Translations under genes and position numbers: made by a program
The notes under the pieces: model-generated
The model's database searches: none
What the model was told of the DNA's origin: nothing
Seen by the model: the letters and a program-made list of their open reading frames with translations, nothing else
Shown: one piece after another, positions 1-9,200 of the stretch
Layout of the letters: each line of letters opens with the position of its first letter
Position numbering within the stretch: the stretch's first letter is position 1
DNA from: an uncultured Bacteroidales bacterium
Lineage (GTDB): Bacteria; Bacteroidota; Bacteroidia; Bacteroidales; Paludibacteraceae
Length of the DNA stretch: 62,050 nt
Direction: 5' to 3'
Assembly (NCBI GenBank): GCA_902792535.1
Contig: CADAZU010000013.1
Coordinates: forward strand, 1 to 62,050

Positions 1-681
1 GGCGTTCAGTCCGTAGTAGGCCACGCGATGGGATCGCAGGTGGGTTACATCGCCGATGGTATCTTCAAGAGCCAGGACGATATTGACAACCACGCTATTC
101 AGGAAGGCGCAGGTCTCGGTCGTATCCGTTACCGCGACCTTGACGGCGACGGTGTGATCACGGAGAAAGACCAGACATGGATCTATTCGCCGGTACCGGC
201 TATCTCCTTCGGCGCGAACTTCTATTTCGAATACAAAGGATTTGACCTCACCCTCTTCTTCCAAGGAGTAGGCGGCGTGCAAGTAATCACCAAGGATTAC
301 AAGGAGCAGACCGACCTCTGGGCAGGTATCAACGTACCTAATTTAAATAAAGGTACGCGCGTGCTGGACGCTTGGTCGCTCTCCAACCCCAACAGCGACA
401 TCCCCGCGCTCTCGACCAATAATAACAACAACGAGACCCGCGTCAGCACTTATTTCGTAGAGGACGGCTCGTTCCTCAAACTGCGCAATATCCAGTTGGG
501 TTACAACCTGCCTAAGAAAGCGTGCGACAAGATGTTGATGCAAAACTGGCGCTGGTTCGTTTCCGCACAGAATGTATTCACCATCCATTCGGCTAAGTTT
601 ACCGGTGTAGATCCCGAGAACCCCACCTTCGGATATCCTATCCCGCTGACCGTAACATTAGGAACGAAAGTAACATTCTAA
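1..681 (+). CDS. SusC-family TonB-dependent receptor, C-terminal fragment
   Basis: Outer-membrane TonB-dependent transporter of the SusC/RagA type, cut by the left edge; the frame is open from base 1. What remains is the last ~226 residues of the beta-barrel. Typical SusC end features are visible: a DLDGDGVIT segment, an SFGANFYFEYKGFDLTLFF strand pair, FLKLRNIQLGYNLP near the end, and a final strand ending in VTF with a terminal aromatic residue. SusD follows after 18 bp, as expected for a SusCD pair. The neighbouring GH32, permease and fructokinase genes suggest that it imports fructan oligosaccharides; the substrate is inferred. Confidence 0.93.
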   Translation, partial: GVQSVVGHAMGSQVGYIADGIFKSQDDIDNHAIQEGAGLGRIRYRDLDGDGVITEKDQTWIYSPVPAISFGANFYFEYKGFDLTLFFQGVGGVQVITKDYKEQTDLWAGINVPNLNKGTRVLDAWSLSNPNSDIPALSTNNNNNETRVSTYFVEDGSFLKLRNIQLGYNLPKKACDKMLMQNWRWFVSAQNVFTIHSAKFTGVDPENPTFGYPIPLTVTLGTKVTF

Positions 682-699
682 ATTGAAAGGGAAGAAATT

Positions 700-2421
700 A
701 TGAAAAATGTATTGAATAAGTTAGTACTTGGTACTTTGTTCCTTGGTACTTTGTTTTTCGCATCTTGCGATAATTTCCTTAACCAGGATGTGCCGCAAGG
801 TATATTGAGCGAGGATCAAGTGAACGACCCGCAGTATATTGATAATGTTGTGATTTCCGCCTATGCGGTGTTTATCTCCGCCGAGGATGTCAACTCCTCC
901 TTCAGTATGTGGAATTTCGATGTCCGTTCGGACGACGCTTATAAGGGCGGCAGTACCGAGAACGACGGCGATGTGTTCCATCAACTGGAAATCAGCCAAG
1001 GTATCATGACCACCAACTGGAATATCAACGATATGTGGGTGCGTCTGTACAACTGTCTGAGCCGTGTGAACGCAGCGATCGACGCGCTCAACGCCATGCC
1101 GGACACGTATGAACTCAAGGCGCAGCGTCTGGGCGAGATGAAGTTCCTGCGCGCTTACGGTCATTTCCTGTTGAAACGACTCTACAAGAACATTCCGTTC
1201 GTGGTAGATCCCAACATGAAGCAAGCGGACTACAACAATCTCAGCAACACCAAGTACACCAACGACGAGGGATGGCAACTCATCGCCGACGATCTGGAGT
1301 ACGCCTATTCGGTGCTGCCTCAAACCCAAGCCGACAAAGGTCGTCCGACCCAGGCTTCGGCTGCCGGTCTGCTCGCTAAGGTATATCTCTATAAGGCTTA
1401 TCGCCAGGACGACCCGAACACCCACGCTGTGACGGAGATCAACCAGGCGGATCTGGAGAAAGTGCTCACCTACACCGAGGAGAATATCTATACTTCTGCG
1501 GGTTACGGACTGGAGGACGATTTCCATAATAACTTCCGTCCCGAGCCGCAATACGAGAACGGCAAGGAGAGCCTCTGGGCAATGCAGTATTCGACCAACG
1601 ACGGTACCAACCTCGGTAACTGCAACTGGTCGTACGGTCTGATGGTTCCTTCCCGTATCGAGGGCGGTTGCGATTTCTACAAACCGAGCCAGAACCTCGT
1701 GAACGCCTTCCGTACGGACAACAACGGTCTGCCGTATATCGAGACCTTCAACCAGCAGGATTTCGATGCGAAGACCGAGACCGCAGACCCGCGTCTGTGG
1801 CTGACGGTAGGTATTCCGGAGTTCCCGTATGAGTTCAACCCGAACTATATGATGAAGCGCACCCAGAACTGGAGCCGCTCCAACGGACTATACGGCTACT
1901 ACGTGACGCTCAAACATAACGTAGATCCCGATGGCGGCTATCTGATCCGTTCCGCTCTGTGGTTCGGAAGCCCGATGAACCGCATCGTGGTTCGTTACGC
2001 CGATGTGCTCCTGATGCGCGCTGAGGCATTGGCTCAGCTGAACCGCCCCGATGAGGCGATCGCGCTCGTGAACCAACTCCGTAACCGCGCTGCGCGCAGC
2101 ACCGCTATGCTCGCCGGTTATGACACCAACTACGGCGCACGTATCTTCGTCAAACCGTACACCGACGCATCCAATGCGCTCGCAAAAGTCAAGATGGAGC
2201 GCCGTCTGGAGCTTGCAATGGAGTCCGAGCGGTTCTTCGACCTCGTGCGCTGGGGCGAAGCAGAGCAGGTGATCAACCGGTATTATCTCGAGGAGGCAAA
2301 CGACTGCCGTATTTATACTACGGCTAAGTTCACCGCCAACAAGAACGAGTATCTGCCGATCCCTCATGAGCAGGTAGCTGCGTCCAACGGACATTATAAA
2401 CAAAACATAGGAGGATGGTAA
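700..2421 (+). CDS. SusD/RagB family surface glycan-binding lipoprotein
   Basis: 573-residue outer-membrane lipoprotein that caps the SusC barrel and captures glycan. The signal peptide ends in a lipobox (FFASC, Cys about residue 23). A TPR-rich body contains RAYGHFLLKRLYKNIPFV, and the C-terminal region has VVRYADVLLMRAEALAQLN and LAMESERFFDLVRWGEAE, all hallmarks of the family. The length is normal. The hydrophobic core of the signal peptide (LGTLFLGTL) is encoded by a tandem CTTGGTACTTTGT tract shared with the signal peptide of the gene at 3840. Probably co-transcribed with SusC and the genes to about 5431. Confidence 0.96.
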   Translation: MKNVLNKLVLGTLFLGTLFFASCDNFLNQDVPQGILSEDQVNDPQYIDNVVISAYAVFISAEDVNSSFSMWNFDVRSDDAYKGGSTENDGDVFHQLEISQGIMTTNWNINDMWVRLYNCLSRVNAAIDALNAMPDTYELKAQRLGEMKFLRAYGHFLLKRLYKNIPFVVDPNMKQADYNNLSNTKYTNDEGWQLIADDLEYAYSVLPQTQADKGRPTQASAAGLLAKVYLYKAYRQDDPNTHAVTEINQADLEKVLTYTEENIYTSAGYGLEDDFHNNFRPEPQYENGKESLWAMQYSTNDGTNLGNCNWSYGLMVPSRIEGGCDFYKPSQNLVNAFRTDNNGLPYIETFNQQDFDAKTETADPRLWLTVGIPEFPYEFNPNYMMKRTQNWSRSNGLYGYYVTLKHNVDPDGGYLIRSALWFGSPMNRIVVRYADVLLMRAEALAQLNRPDEAIALVNQLRNRAARSTAMLAGYDTNYGARIFVKPYTDASNALAKVKMERRLELAMESERFFDLVRWGEAEQVINRYYLEEANDCRIYTTAKFTANKNEYLPIPHEQVAASNGHYKQNIGGW

Positions 2422-2423
2422 TT

Positions 2424-3833
2424 ATGAAAAACGAAGTTAATCGTGCCCTTGTGGCTAAGAAGACAATATATAAAATAGCAACCCTTTGTCTCATGCTGCT
2501 GGCTATGGTCGGTTGCAATAAATGGGATAACTCGTTTGCAGTCAACGGCGATTGCAAGATAGAGAGCCTGATGCTGGATACCTATACGGGTGTAGTGGAT
2601 CACGCTGCACGCACCGTAGTAGTAGGAGTGCCCGAGAACCATAATGACCAACTAATGACTATTACGCAGCTGGAGCTCTCCGCCGGAGCTACGGCGAACC
2701 ACAAAGTAGGCGATCAGGTCAATATGACCACCCCGATTGCAGTCCGCGTGGAGAACGGCAATGTGTTCCAGGACTACAAAGTGTCGGTCAAGCATGATGA
2801 GGCGCGCATCCTCTCTTTCGCGCTGAATGATACCTACGTAGGTATTATTGACCAAGTGGCGAAGACCATCAGCGTCTCTGTTCCGATCGGTACGGACATC
2901 AAGAACCTCGTTCCGACGGTTAAGACCACCGAGGGCGCTACCCTCACTCCGCGGAGTGGTGTACCGTGCGACTTTACCAACCCGGTTGAGTTCACCGTTA
3001 CCTATAACACCGCTTCGACGACCTATACTGTCACGGTGAAAGAGAAAGGCAACCCGGTAGTCCTCTACCTCGGTCTGGCAGAGACGGTAGCGCAACTCAA
3101 TCCTGAGGAGCAGGAGGCGGTTAACTGGATGCTGGCTAATGTGGAGAACTCCGACTATGCTTCGTTCACCGACTTGGCTGCCAACCGCGTGGTACTGACC
3201 GATTGCAAGGTGATCTGGTGGCATTTCCATGTGGACGGAGGTCTGGAGGGCAAAGAGCGTTTCGTTCAGGCTACTCCCGAAGTGATGGATCCGCTGGCGC
3301 TGGACAAACTGAAGTCGTACTACCAGGCAGGCGGTTCGTTCCTCCTCACCCGCTATGCCGTTAACCTGCCATTCTTCTTAGGCGAAGCAGAGTGCTTCCC
3401 GAATAACGCTTGGGGCGGCAAAGAGGCAGAAGCAGAGCGCGTAGGCAGTCCGTGGGAGTTCGCTATCACTGGACATACCGACCATGCCCTCTGGCAGAAT
3501 CTGACGATGAACCCCTCCGCGCTCGACCACGTCTATACCTGCGACGAGGGATACAAGATTACTAACTCGACCGCGCAATACCACATTGGTACTGACTGGG
3601 GCGGGTATGACGACCGCGAGGTATTCCACCAGAAGACCGGTGCGTACGACATCGCCGGAGGTAACGATGCTGTAGTGGCTTGGGAGTTCAAGCGCACAGC
3701 GGAACACGGAGCAATCGTCTGCATCGGCTCCGGATGCTACGACTGGTACACCATCTCTGATGAAGGAAAAGACTACTACCACCACAACGTGGAGAAGATT
3801 ACCGAAAATGCGTTTAACTATCTGAAACAATAA
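2424..3833 (+). CDS. DUF4960 surface lipoprotein, SusE-position glycan-binding protein
   Basis: Lipoprotein (AMVGC lipobox) of about 470 residues. Residues ~35-210 hold two similar beta-rich repeats, each ending in a YxVxV strand (YKVSVKHDE, YTVTVKEKG). From ~215 onward it matches the DUF4960 type found in Bacteroidetes fructan loci (VVLYLGLAETVAQLNPEEQ, IWWHFHVDGG). It probably binds levan or inulin at the cell surface, like the SusE-position protein of the Bacteroides thetaiotaomicron fructan locus; this is inferred from position. An in-frame ATG at 2415 overlaps the SusD stop, but the ATG at 2424 (MKNEV...) gives the better signal peptide. Confidence 0.85.
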   Translation: MKNEVNRALVAKKTIYKIATLCLMLLAMVGCNKWDNSFAVNGDCKIESLMLDTYTGVVDHAARTVVVGVPENHNDQLMTITQLELSAGATANHKVGDQVNMTTPIAVRVENGNVFQDYKVSVKHDEARILSFALNDTYVGIIDQVAKTISVSVPIGTDIKNLVPTVKTTEGATLTPRSGVPCDFTNPVEFTVTYNTASTTYTVTVKEKGNPVVLYLGLAETVAQLNPEEQEAVNWMLANVENSDYASFTDLAANRVVLTDCKVIWWHFHVDGGLEGKERFVQATPEVMDPLALDKLKSYYQAGGSFLLTRYAVNLPFFLGEAECFPNNAWGGKEAEAERVGSPWEFAITGHTDHALWQNLTMNPSALDHVYTCDEGYKITNSTAQYHIGTDWGGYDDREVFHQKTGAYDIAGGNDAVVAWEFKRTAEHGAIVCIGSGCYDWYTISDEGKDYYHHNVEKITENAFNYLKQ

Positions 3834-3839
3834 CGCCTT

Positions 3840-5431
3840 ATGAAAGCAATAAATAAAATAGCCTTTGTACTTGGTACTTTGTCTCTTGGTACCTTGTTTA
3901 CAGCCTGCCAGCAGAACATTCCGCAGGAGCAGAAGGACTGGGAGAACACAACCGCCTATTTCAATGCCTCGGATGAGACAGCGACGACGACGTATTACAA
4001 ACCTTCCGTCGGTTCGGTGGGAGACCCTCTGCCGTTCTACGACCCGGTGGCGAAGGACTATAAGATCCTCTATCTCCATAATTTCGAGCAAAACATGGAG
4101 CAGACTTTCCACCCGCTCTGGGGACTGCAGACCACGGATGCCGCAACCTATACCCAGATGGGCGAGGTGCTGCCGACCGGATTAGCAGGTGAACAGGACG
4201 CTGCGCTCGGTACGGGTTGCATCGTCTATGACGAGAGCGAGAAACTATATTATATCTATTACACCGGCGAGCGCTACAAACCCGCAGCCGATGAGGATAG
4301 ACAGGTCGTTATGCGCGCTACCAGCCCGGATTTCAAGACCTGGACCAAGGATCCGCTCTTCCGTCTCCGCGGCGCGGAATACGGCTATAGCTCCCTCAAT
4401 TTCCGCGACCCCTATATCTGGCGCATGGACGACGGTTGGCACATGATCGTGGCTACCAAACCGATGCCGGCAGGTGCACGTATAGAAGAGAAAGACGGCT
4501 GCTTCGCCGAGTTCACTTCGTCCGACCTCAAGACGTGGGAGCATAAAGGCAAGTTCTCCAAAATGATCTGGGATCGCTTCATGGAGTGCCCGAACGTGTT
4601 CCAAATGGGCGACTGGTGGTATCTCACCTATAGCGACATGGCTGCTTTCGAGCGCCGCGTACACTACCTCAAGGGACGCACGATTGACGAGCTCAAAGCG
4701 GCTACCAATCCTACTTGGCCCGACTCCAAAGAGGGTGCACTCGATTGCCGCGCTTTCTATGCCGGCAACACCGCTTCCGACGGTACCGACCGCTATATGT
4801 GGGGTTGGTGCCCCGAGCGCCGCGGAAAAGACAATACCGACATCTCCGCTGAAGCGGAACCCAAATGGGGTGGTACCCTCGTTGTGCATAAGTTGATGCA
4901 ACGTGAGGACGGAACGCTTTACCTCGGCGAAGTGCCTGCTATGCGCGAGAAATACAATGTCGCCAAGGAAGTGAAAGTGGTGAAGAAATGGGGCGAAGAG
5001 GAAGGAAATCTGACGATCGCAGACGGTGTCTATACGATGAAAGCATATAGCTCCGTTATGTTCAGCACCCTCGGTTACCACAACCACCTCTCCATGACCG
5101 TTACCACGGATGACAAAGCGGACCGTTTCGGTAGACCTACGAGAAATACTATTCCATCATGGTCTGCCCCGACGGAGACAAACACTACATCCGTTTCGAG
5201 GAAGAGCAGGGTGTATGGGAACTCAAAGGAGGCGGCAGTTATGCTTTTGCTACGCCGGCAGACAATACCTATAAGATTGATATCTATACCGATAACTCCG
5301 TGCTGGTAATGTATATCAACGATATAGTGGCTTATACCCAGCGTATCTACGGCATTCAGCGCAACTGCTGGTCTGTCAACTGCTACGAAGGAGGTATGAC
5401 GGTAAAAGACATCCAAATCAAACAATATTAA
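3840..5431 (+). pseudogene. GH32-like surface fructanase lipoprotein, frameshifted near 5133
   Basis: Lipoprotein (LFTAC lipobox) with a five-bladed propeller resembling GH32 (clan GH-J). Likely acid/base and substrate motifs are FRDPYIWRMDDGWH and MECPNVF. The nucleophile motif is divergent (SVGDPLPFYD instead of WMNDPNG). The first frame reads well to about residue 431 (DKADRFG), then turns into unrelated sequence that stops at 5309. The conserved-looking remainder (TYEKYYSIMVCPDGDKHYIRF to VKDIQIKQY) continues in the frame two bases on and ends at 5431. One missing base near 5131-5135 explains this. It may be a real lesion or a sequencing error. By position it would be the surface endo-levanase of the locus. 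Confidence 0.75.
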
Positions 5432-5440
5432 TTATTAACC

Positions 5441-5474
5441 GGATAAGGGGCAGGAATGTGCCTGCCCCTTGTCC
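5441..5474 (+). terminator. Strong hairpin after the frameshifted GH32-like gene
   Basis: A 14-bp stem (GGATAAGGGGCAGG pairing with CCTGCCCCTTGTCC, one G-U pair) with a 6-base loop, then TCTAAATTTTT. It lies between two same-strand genes, so it may terminate transcription or lower expression of the downstream gene. Confidence 0.7.
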
Positions 5475-5492
5475 TCTAAATTTTTAAAACTT

Positions 5493-6337
5493 ATGAAAAA
5501 AATTACTCTTTTGGCTGCGCTTTTCGCAGCAATGACCATCAATGCAACGGACCTCTGGACCGGGTCCAAACATGTATCATGGGGTGATGGCGGTATTCAG
5601 ATCCAGAAAGAAGCTTTTGCAGAAGCTCTGCCCGGTCAGAAGATCGTTGTTACCTACACCGGTGCTTCCGATGGCATTGAGTTCAAAGTGATGAATGCCT
5701 CTTTCGATCACCTTGCAGGTAGCCGTGAGGCAGCTTGGATCAATGGTGACGATGCTTTTGAGCAATTCTTGACTGTTGCAGCTGTGGATAGCCTGAAAGC
5801 ACACGGACTGGAGATCATTGGCGCAAACTTTACTTGCAACAAAGTAGAACTGCTCGATGGTAAAGCAGAACTCAAAGACGGCTTCACCGTTTGGACCGGT
5901 TACTCTACTGGAACGGCTATGCCGGTGTCGATTTCTCCAAAGCTACTGCTCTTCGTATCTATCATGAAGCAGGCCGCTCGGACTTTGTTATCAATGTAAT
6001 CCTCAATGCATGGCCGGATCAAGGTGGCGAGAATGTAGCCAACCATGAGGCTATGACAGCAGGTGAGGGCTACATGGAACTGCCTCTGACTGATGAGTTG
6101 CGTACCAAATTGGCTGAAGCTTCCAAGTGGATGGTTCAATTCAACAAAGAGACCGGCGCCCCCTTCAACGTAACCGACATCGTGCTCGTTGGCGATTTTG
6201 CAGAGGAAGAGCCGGGTGAAGGTCAGGCTATCGAGAACACTACTGTAAAGAGCAAAGCCGTCAAGACCATCGAGAACGGACAACTCATCATCCTCAAGAA
6301 CGGCGTTCGTTATAACGCTCTCGGCGCACAGCTCTAA
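5493..6337 (+). pseudogene. Secreted carbohydrate-binding-like protein with T9SS-like tail, frameshifted near 5906
   Basis: Signal peptide (MKKITLLAALFAAMTINA), then two similar beta-sandwich-like domains, the first from DLWTGSKHVSW to about KVELL and the second from YWNGYAGVDFSKA to DIVLVGDF. The first frame runs into unrelated sequence after WTGYS. The second domain continues in the frame two bases on, which fits one missing base around 5900-5910. The C-terminus (ENGQLIILKNGVRYNALGA) is nearly the same as that of the large secreted protein ending at 32256 and resembles the degenerate sorting tails of Bacteroidales exported proteins. Role: possibly a fructan lectin, inferred only from position. 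The upstream TTG at 5469 is a less likely start. Confidence 0.65.
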
Positions 6338-6380
6338 GATCTGAATGCGGACAGCTGAATGCTGCCGGTTCATCCAATCG

Positions 6381-6437
6381 TGTTGCAAAATATGTTATTT
6401 TTGTTGCAATGAAACAAATGTGGCATGTTTTGCAACA
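6381..6437. promoter_or_regulatory. Three TGTTGCAA boxes upstream of the exo-GH32 promoter (candidate operator)
   Basis: TGTTGCAA at 6381-6388 and 6402-6409 and its reverse complement TTGCAACA at 6430-6437. The first two are 21 bp apart (two helical turns). The outer pair forms a 9-bp inverted repeat (GTTGCAAAA/TTTTGCAAC). The last box lies just upstream of the -33 element. A regulator site is inferred. Confidence 0.45.
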
Positions 6438-6444
6438 TTATTAT

Positions 6445-6475
6445 TTGCGTATATGCGCGAAAATGTGTACCTTTG
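6445..6475 (+). promoter_or_regulatory. Bacteroidetes promoter for the exo-GH32/permease/fructokinase operon
   Basis: TTG at 6445-6447 and TACCTTTG at 6468-6475, with a 20-bp gap, 37 bp before the ATG at 6513. Confidence 0.8.
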
Positions 6476-6512
6476 CAGTCGCAATTGTAAAATATTGTAA
6501 AAAAATAATATC

Positions 6513-7958
6513 ATGAAAAAATCATTCTTTCCTATTGCCGCTATCTGCATAGCGATTTTGACGGGATGCGCCAAAGCTCCGGCTAACCATCCTACCGACG
6601 AACCCTTCCGTTCTGTGTACCATCATTCTCCGCTTGCGGGTTGGATGAACGACCCTAACGGTATGTACTATGACGCTCAGACGGGTCTCTGGCATCTCTA
6701 TTATCAGCATAACCCGTTCGGCACGACTTGGGGTCCTATGCATTGGGCTCATTCAACCAGCGCCGACCTCGTTCATTGGGAGCACCATCCGATCGCTATC
6801 GCGCCGGATTCGCTGGGAACGATCTTCTCCGGTTCGTGCGTGATAGACCGCAACAATACGGCTGGCTTTGGCGAGAATGCGCTCATCGCTATCTATACCC
6901 AGTCCGAGGTGTGCGGCCAGAACCAATCTATCTCATATAGCACAGACGGAGGGCAGACCTTCACCTCGTACGAGGGCAACCCCGTTCTGATGGGCGATAT
7001 AGCCGATTTTCGTGACCCCAAAGTGTTCTGGGACGAGATATCCAACCGCTGGATCATGTCGCTTGCCTGCCAGCAGGAGATCCGCTTTTACGGTTCGGCT
7101 AACCTCAAAGACTGGACTTTCCTCTCCCGTTTCGGCGAAGGCTACGGCTGCCACGACGGCGTATGGGAATGCCCCGACTTGATTAAGGTACAAGGGGACA
7201 ATATACAAGGTACAAAGGAAAGTAAGTGGGTTCTCCTCGTCAATATCAACCCGGGTGGACCGTTCGGCGGATCGGCTACCCAATATTTCGTAGGAGACTG
7301 GGACGGAAAGAAGTTTAATGAAGTACCAAGTAACCAAGTACCAAGTACCAAGTGGCTGGACTACGGTAAGGATCATTATGCTACGGTGACGTGGGCATAC
7401 GCGCCGGAGGACCGCATCGTGGCGATCGGATGGATGTCCAATTGGCAATACGCCAACCAGCTGCCGACCGTTGCTTTCCGTTCGCAGAACACCGTTGCCC
7501 GCGATCTGAGCCTTTATATTGACGACGAGGGAGAGTACCGCGTGGCAGTCAAACCGTCCCCCGAATCGCTTGCCATTCGCGGAGAGGAGATCAAACGTCC
7601 GTCTGACGCTTGTGTCATTGATCTGGAGCTGGACGGCTCACGCGACGCACTCATCACCCTCTCTAATGATAAAGGAGAGAAAGTGGTCATGACCCTCGAT
7701 GTGCACCGCCAGACTTTCTCCATGGACCGCACCGCGTCCGGCGACTGCTCTTTCTCTCATGATTTTGCAGCCAACACCACTACGCCGCTCTTCGTTAAAC
7801 GGGACGCTTACCATCTGATCCTCTTCATCGACCATTGCTCGATCGAGGCGTTCGACAGCGAAGGCGCATGGGCAATGACCAACCTCGTCTTCCCCTCCGT
7901 ACCCTACAACCATCTGGACGTACAGGGCGGCGAAGCGAAGATATTTAATGTTCGTTAA
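6513..7958 (+). CDS. GH32 exo-levanase/fructosidase lipoprotein
   Basis: Lipoprotein (ILTGC lipobox), 481 residues, hydrolysing beta-fructosyl links of levan, inulin or sucrose. The GH32 catalytic set is complete: WMNDPNG (nucleophile Asp, about residue 47), FSGS, FRDPKVFWD (transition-state stabiliser Asp) and ECPDL (acid/base Glu). A C-terminal beta-sandwich ends at SIEAFDSEGAWAMTNLVFP. Two low-complexity inserts, around residues 224-235 (VQGDNIQGTKE) and 269-280 (EVPSNQVPSTKW), are encoded by short tandem DNA tracts and probably form surface loops. First gene of an operon with a permease and a fructokinase. Confidence 0.95.
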   Translation: MKKSFFPIAAICIAILTGCAKAPANHPTDEPFRSVYHHSPLAGWMNDPNGMYYDAQTGLWHLYYQHNPFGTTWGPMHWAHSTSADLVHWEHHPIAIAPDSLGTIFSGSCVIDRNNTAGFGENALIAIYTQSEVCGQNQSISYSTDGGQTFTSYEGNPVLMGDIADFRDPKVFWDEISNRWIMSLACQQEIRFYGSANLKDWTFLSRFGEGYGCHDGVWECPDLIKVQGDNIQGTKESKWVLLVNINPGGPFGGSATQYFVGDWDGKKFNEVPSNQVPSTKWLDYGKDHYATVTWAYAPEDRIVAIGWMSNWQYANQLPTVAFRSQNTVARDLSLYIDDEGEYRVAVKPSPESLAIRGEEIKRPSDACVIDLELDGSRDALITLSNDKGEKVVMTLDVHRQTFSMDRTASGDCSFSHDFAANTTTPLFVKRDAYHLILFIDHCSIEAFDSEGAWAMTNLVFPSVPYNHLDVQGGEAKIFNVR

Positions 7959-7993
7959 GCTGTTAAATTGTTAAACCGTTAAATTGTTATAAT

Positions 7994-9154
7994 ATGTCAA
8001 ACACACCCAAAACTTCTAAATTTGCTCTGCTCTCCGTGATGCTATGCTTCTTCACGATGGGCTTTGTGGACCTCGTTGGAATTGCGTCCAACTATGTACA
8101 GCAGGATCTCGGTCTGACGCATGCGCAGGCGAACATTATGCCTTCGCTCGTCTTCTTCTGGTTCCTGATCTTCTCCGTGCCTACGGGCATGCTGATGAAC
8201 AAGATCGGACGGAAGAAAACGGTGCTTCTGTCTATTATTGTTACCGTTCTGTCGCTTCTCTTGCCGCTCTGCGGAGAGAGTTATGCGCTGATGCTATGCG
8301 CATTCTCGCTCCTCGGTATAGGCAATGCACTGATGCAGACTTCCCTTAACCCGCTGGTGTCCAATATCGTCACGGGCAACCTCTCTTCGACTCTGACCTT
8401 TGGTCAGTTCGTCAAGGCGATCGCTTCGTTCCTTGCGCCGTACATCGCAATGTGGGGTGCAACGGCAGCCATTCCGTCGATGGGCTTGGGATGGAAAGTG
8501 CTGTTCCCGATCTATGCCGTTATTGGTATCGTTGCCATCCTCGCGCTGGCGTTCACCTCGATCCATGAGGAGCCGGTGGCCAAAGGTTCGTCCTTTGCGG
8601 ACTGCTTCAAACTGCTGGGTAAGCCCTTTATCCTGCTTTGCTTCCTCGGTATTATGTGCCATGTGGGTATTGACGTCGGTACGAATACCACTGCGCCGAA
8701 GATTCTGATGGAGCGCCTGGGTATGGATCTGGCTGCCGCGGGATTTGCTACCTCGCTGTATTTCATCTTCCGTACGATCGGATGTCTCTCCGGTTCGGCG
8801 ATCCTGCGTCTCATCCCGGAGAAAGTGTTCTTTGCGATCTCCGTCTGCATGATCATTGCGGCTATGATCCTCTTGGCGGTCGGCGACGCGCAATGGGTGC
8901 TCTATACCGGTATTGCTTTGGTCGGATTTGGTAACAGTAATATTTTCTCGATCTGCTTTGCACAAGCCCTCAACTACGATCCGGACCACAAGAACGAGAT
9001 CTCCGGTCTTATGATCATGGGTCTGTTCGGCGGAACGATTTTCCCGCTCTGTATGGGCTTCGCTTCGGATCTTATGGGTTCGCTCGGTGCCGTCCTCGTT
9101 ATGGCGCTCGGTGCGGCATACCTGACGTTCTTTACCGTAAAAATCAAGAAGTAA
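7994..9154 (+). CDS. MFS sugar permease, FHS/FucP type (probable fructose importer)
   Basis: 386-residue inner-membrane transporter with about 12 hydrophobic segments, MNKIGRKKT in the loop between helices 2 and 3, and closest in character to fucose/glucose/galactose proton symporters of the FHS family. It sits between an exo-fructanase and a fructokinase, the order seen for the monosaccharide importer of Bacteroides fructan loci, so fructose is the likely substrate (inferred). Preceded by an 8-bp tandem GTTAAA tract (7957-7990). Confidence 0.9.
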   Translation: MSNTPKTSKFALLSVMLCFFTMGFVDLVGIASNYVQQDLGLTHAQANIMPSLVFFWFLIFSVPTGMLMNKIGRKKTVLLSIIVTVLSLLLPLCGESYALMLCAFSLLGIGNALMQTSLNPLVSNIVTGNLSSTLTFGQFVKAIASFLAPYIAMWGATAAIPSMGLGWKVLFPIYAVIGIVAILALAFTSIHEEPVAKGSSFADCFKLLGKPFILLCFLGIMCHVGIDVGTNTTAPKILMERLGMDLAAAGFATSLYFIFRTIGCLSGSAILRLIPEKVFFAISVCMIIAAMILLAVGDAQWVLYTGIALVGFGNSNIFSICFAQALNYDPDHKNEISGLMIMGLFGGTIFPLCMGFASDLMGSLGAVLVMALGAAYLTFFTVKIKK

Positions 9155-9200
9155 TATTCTTTATTCATTAATCATTATTCATTAATCATTATTCATTACT

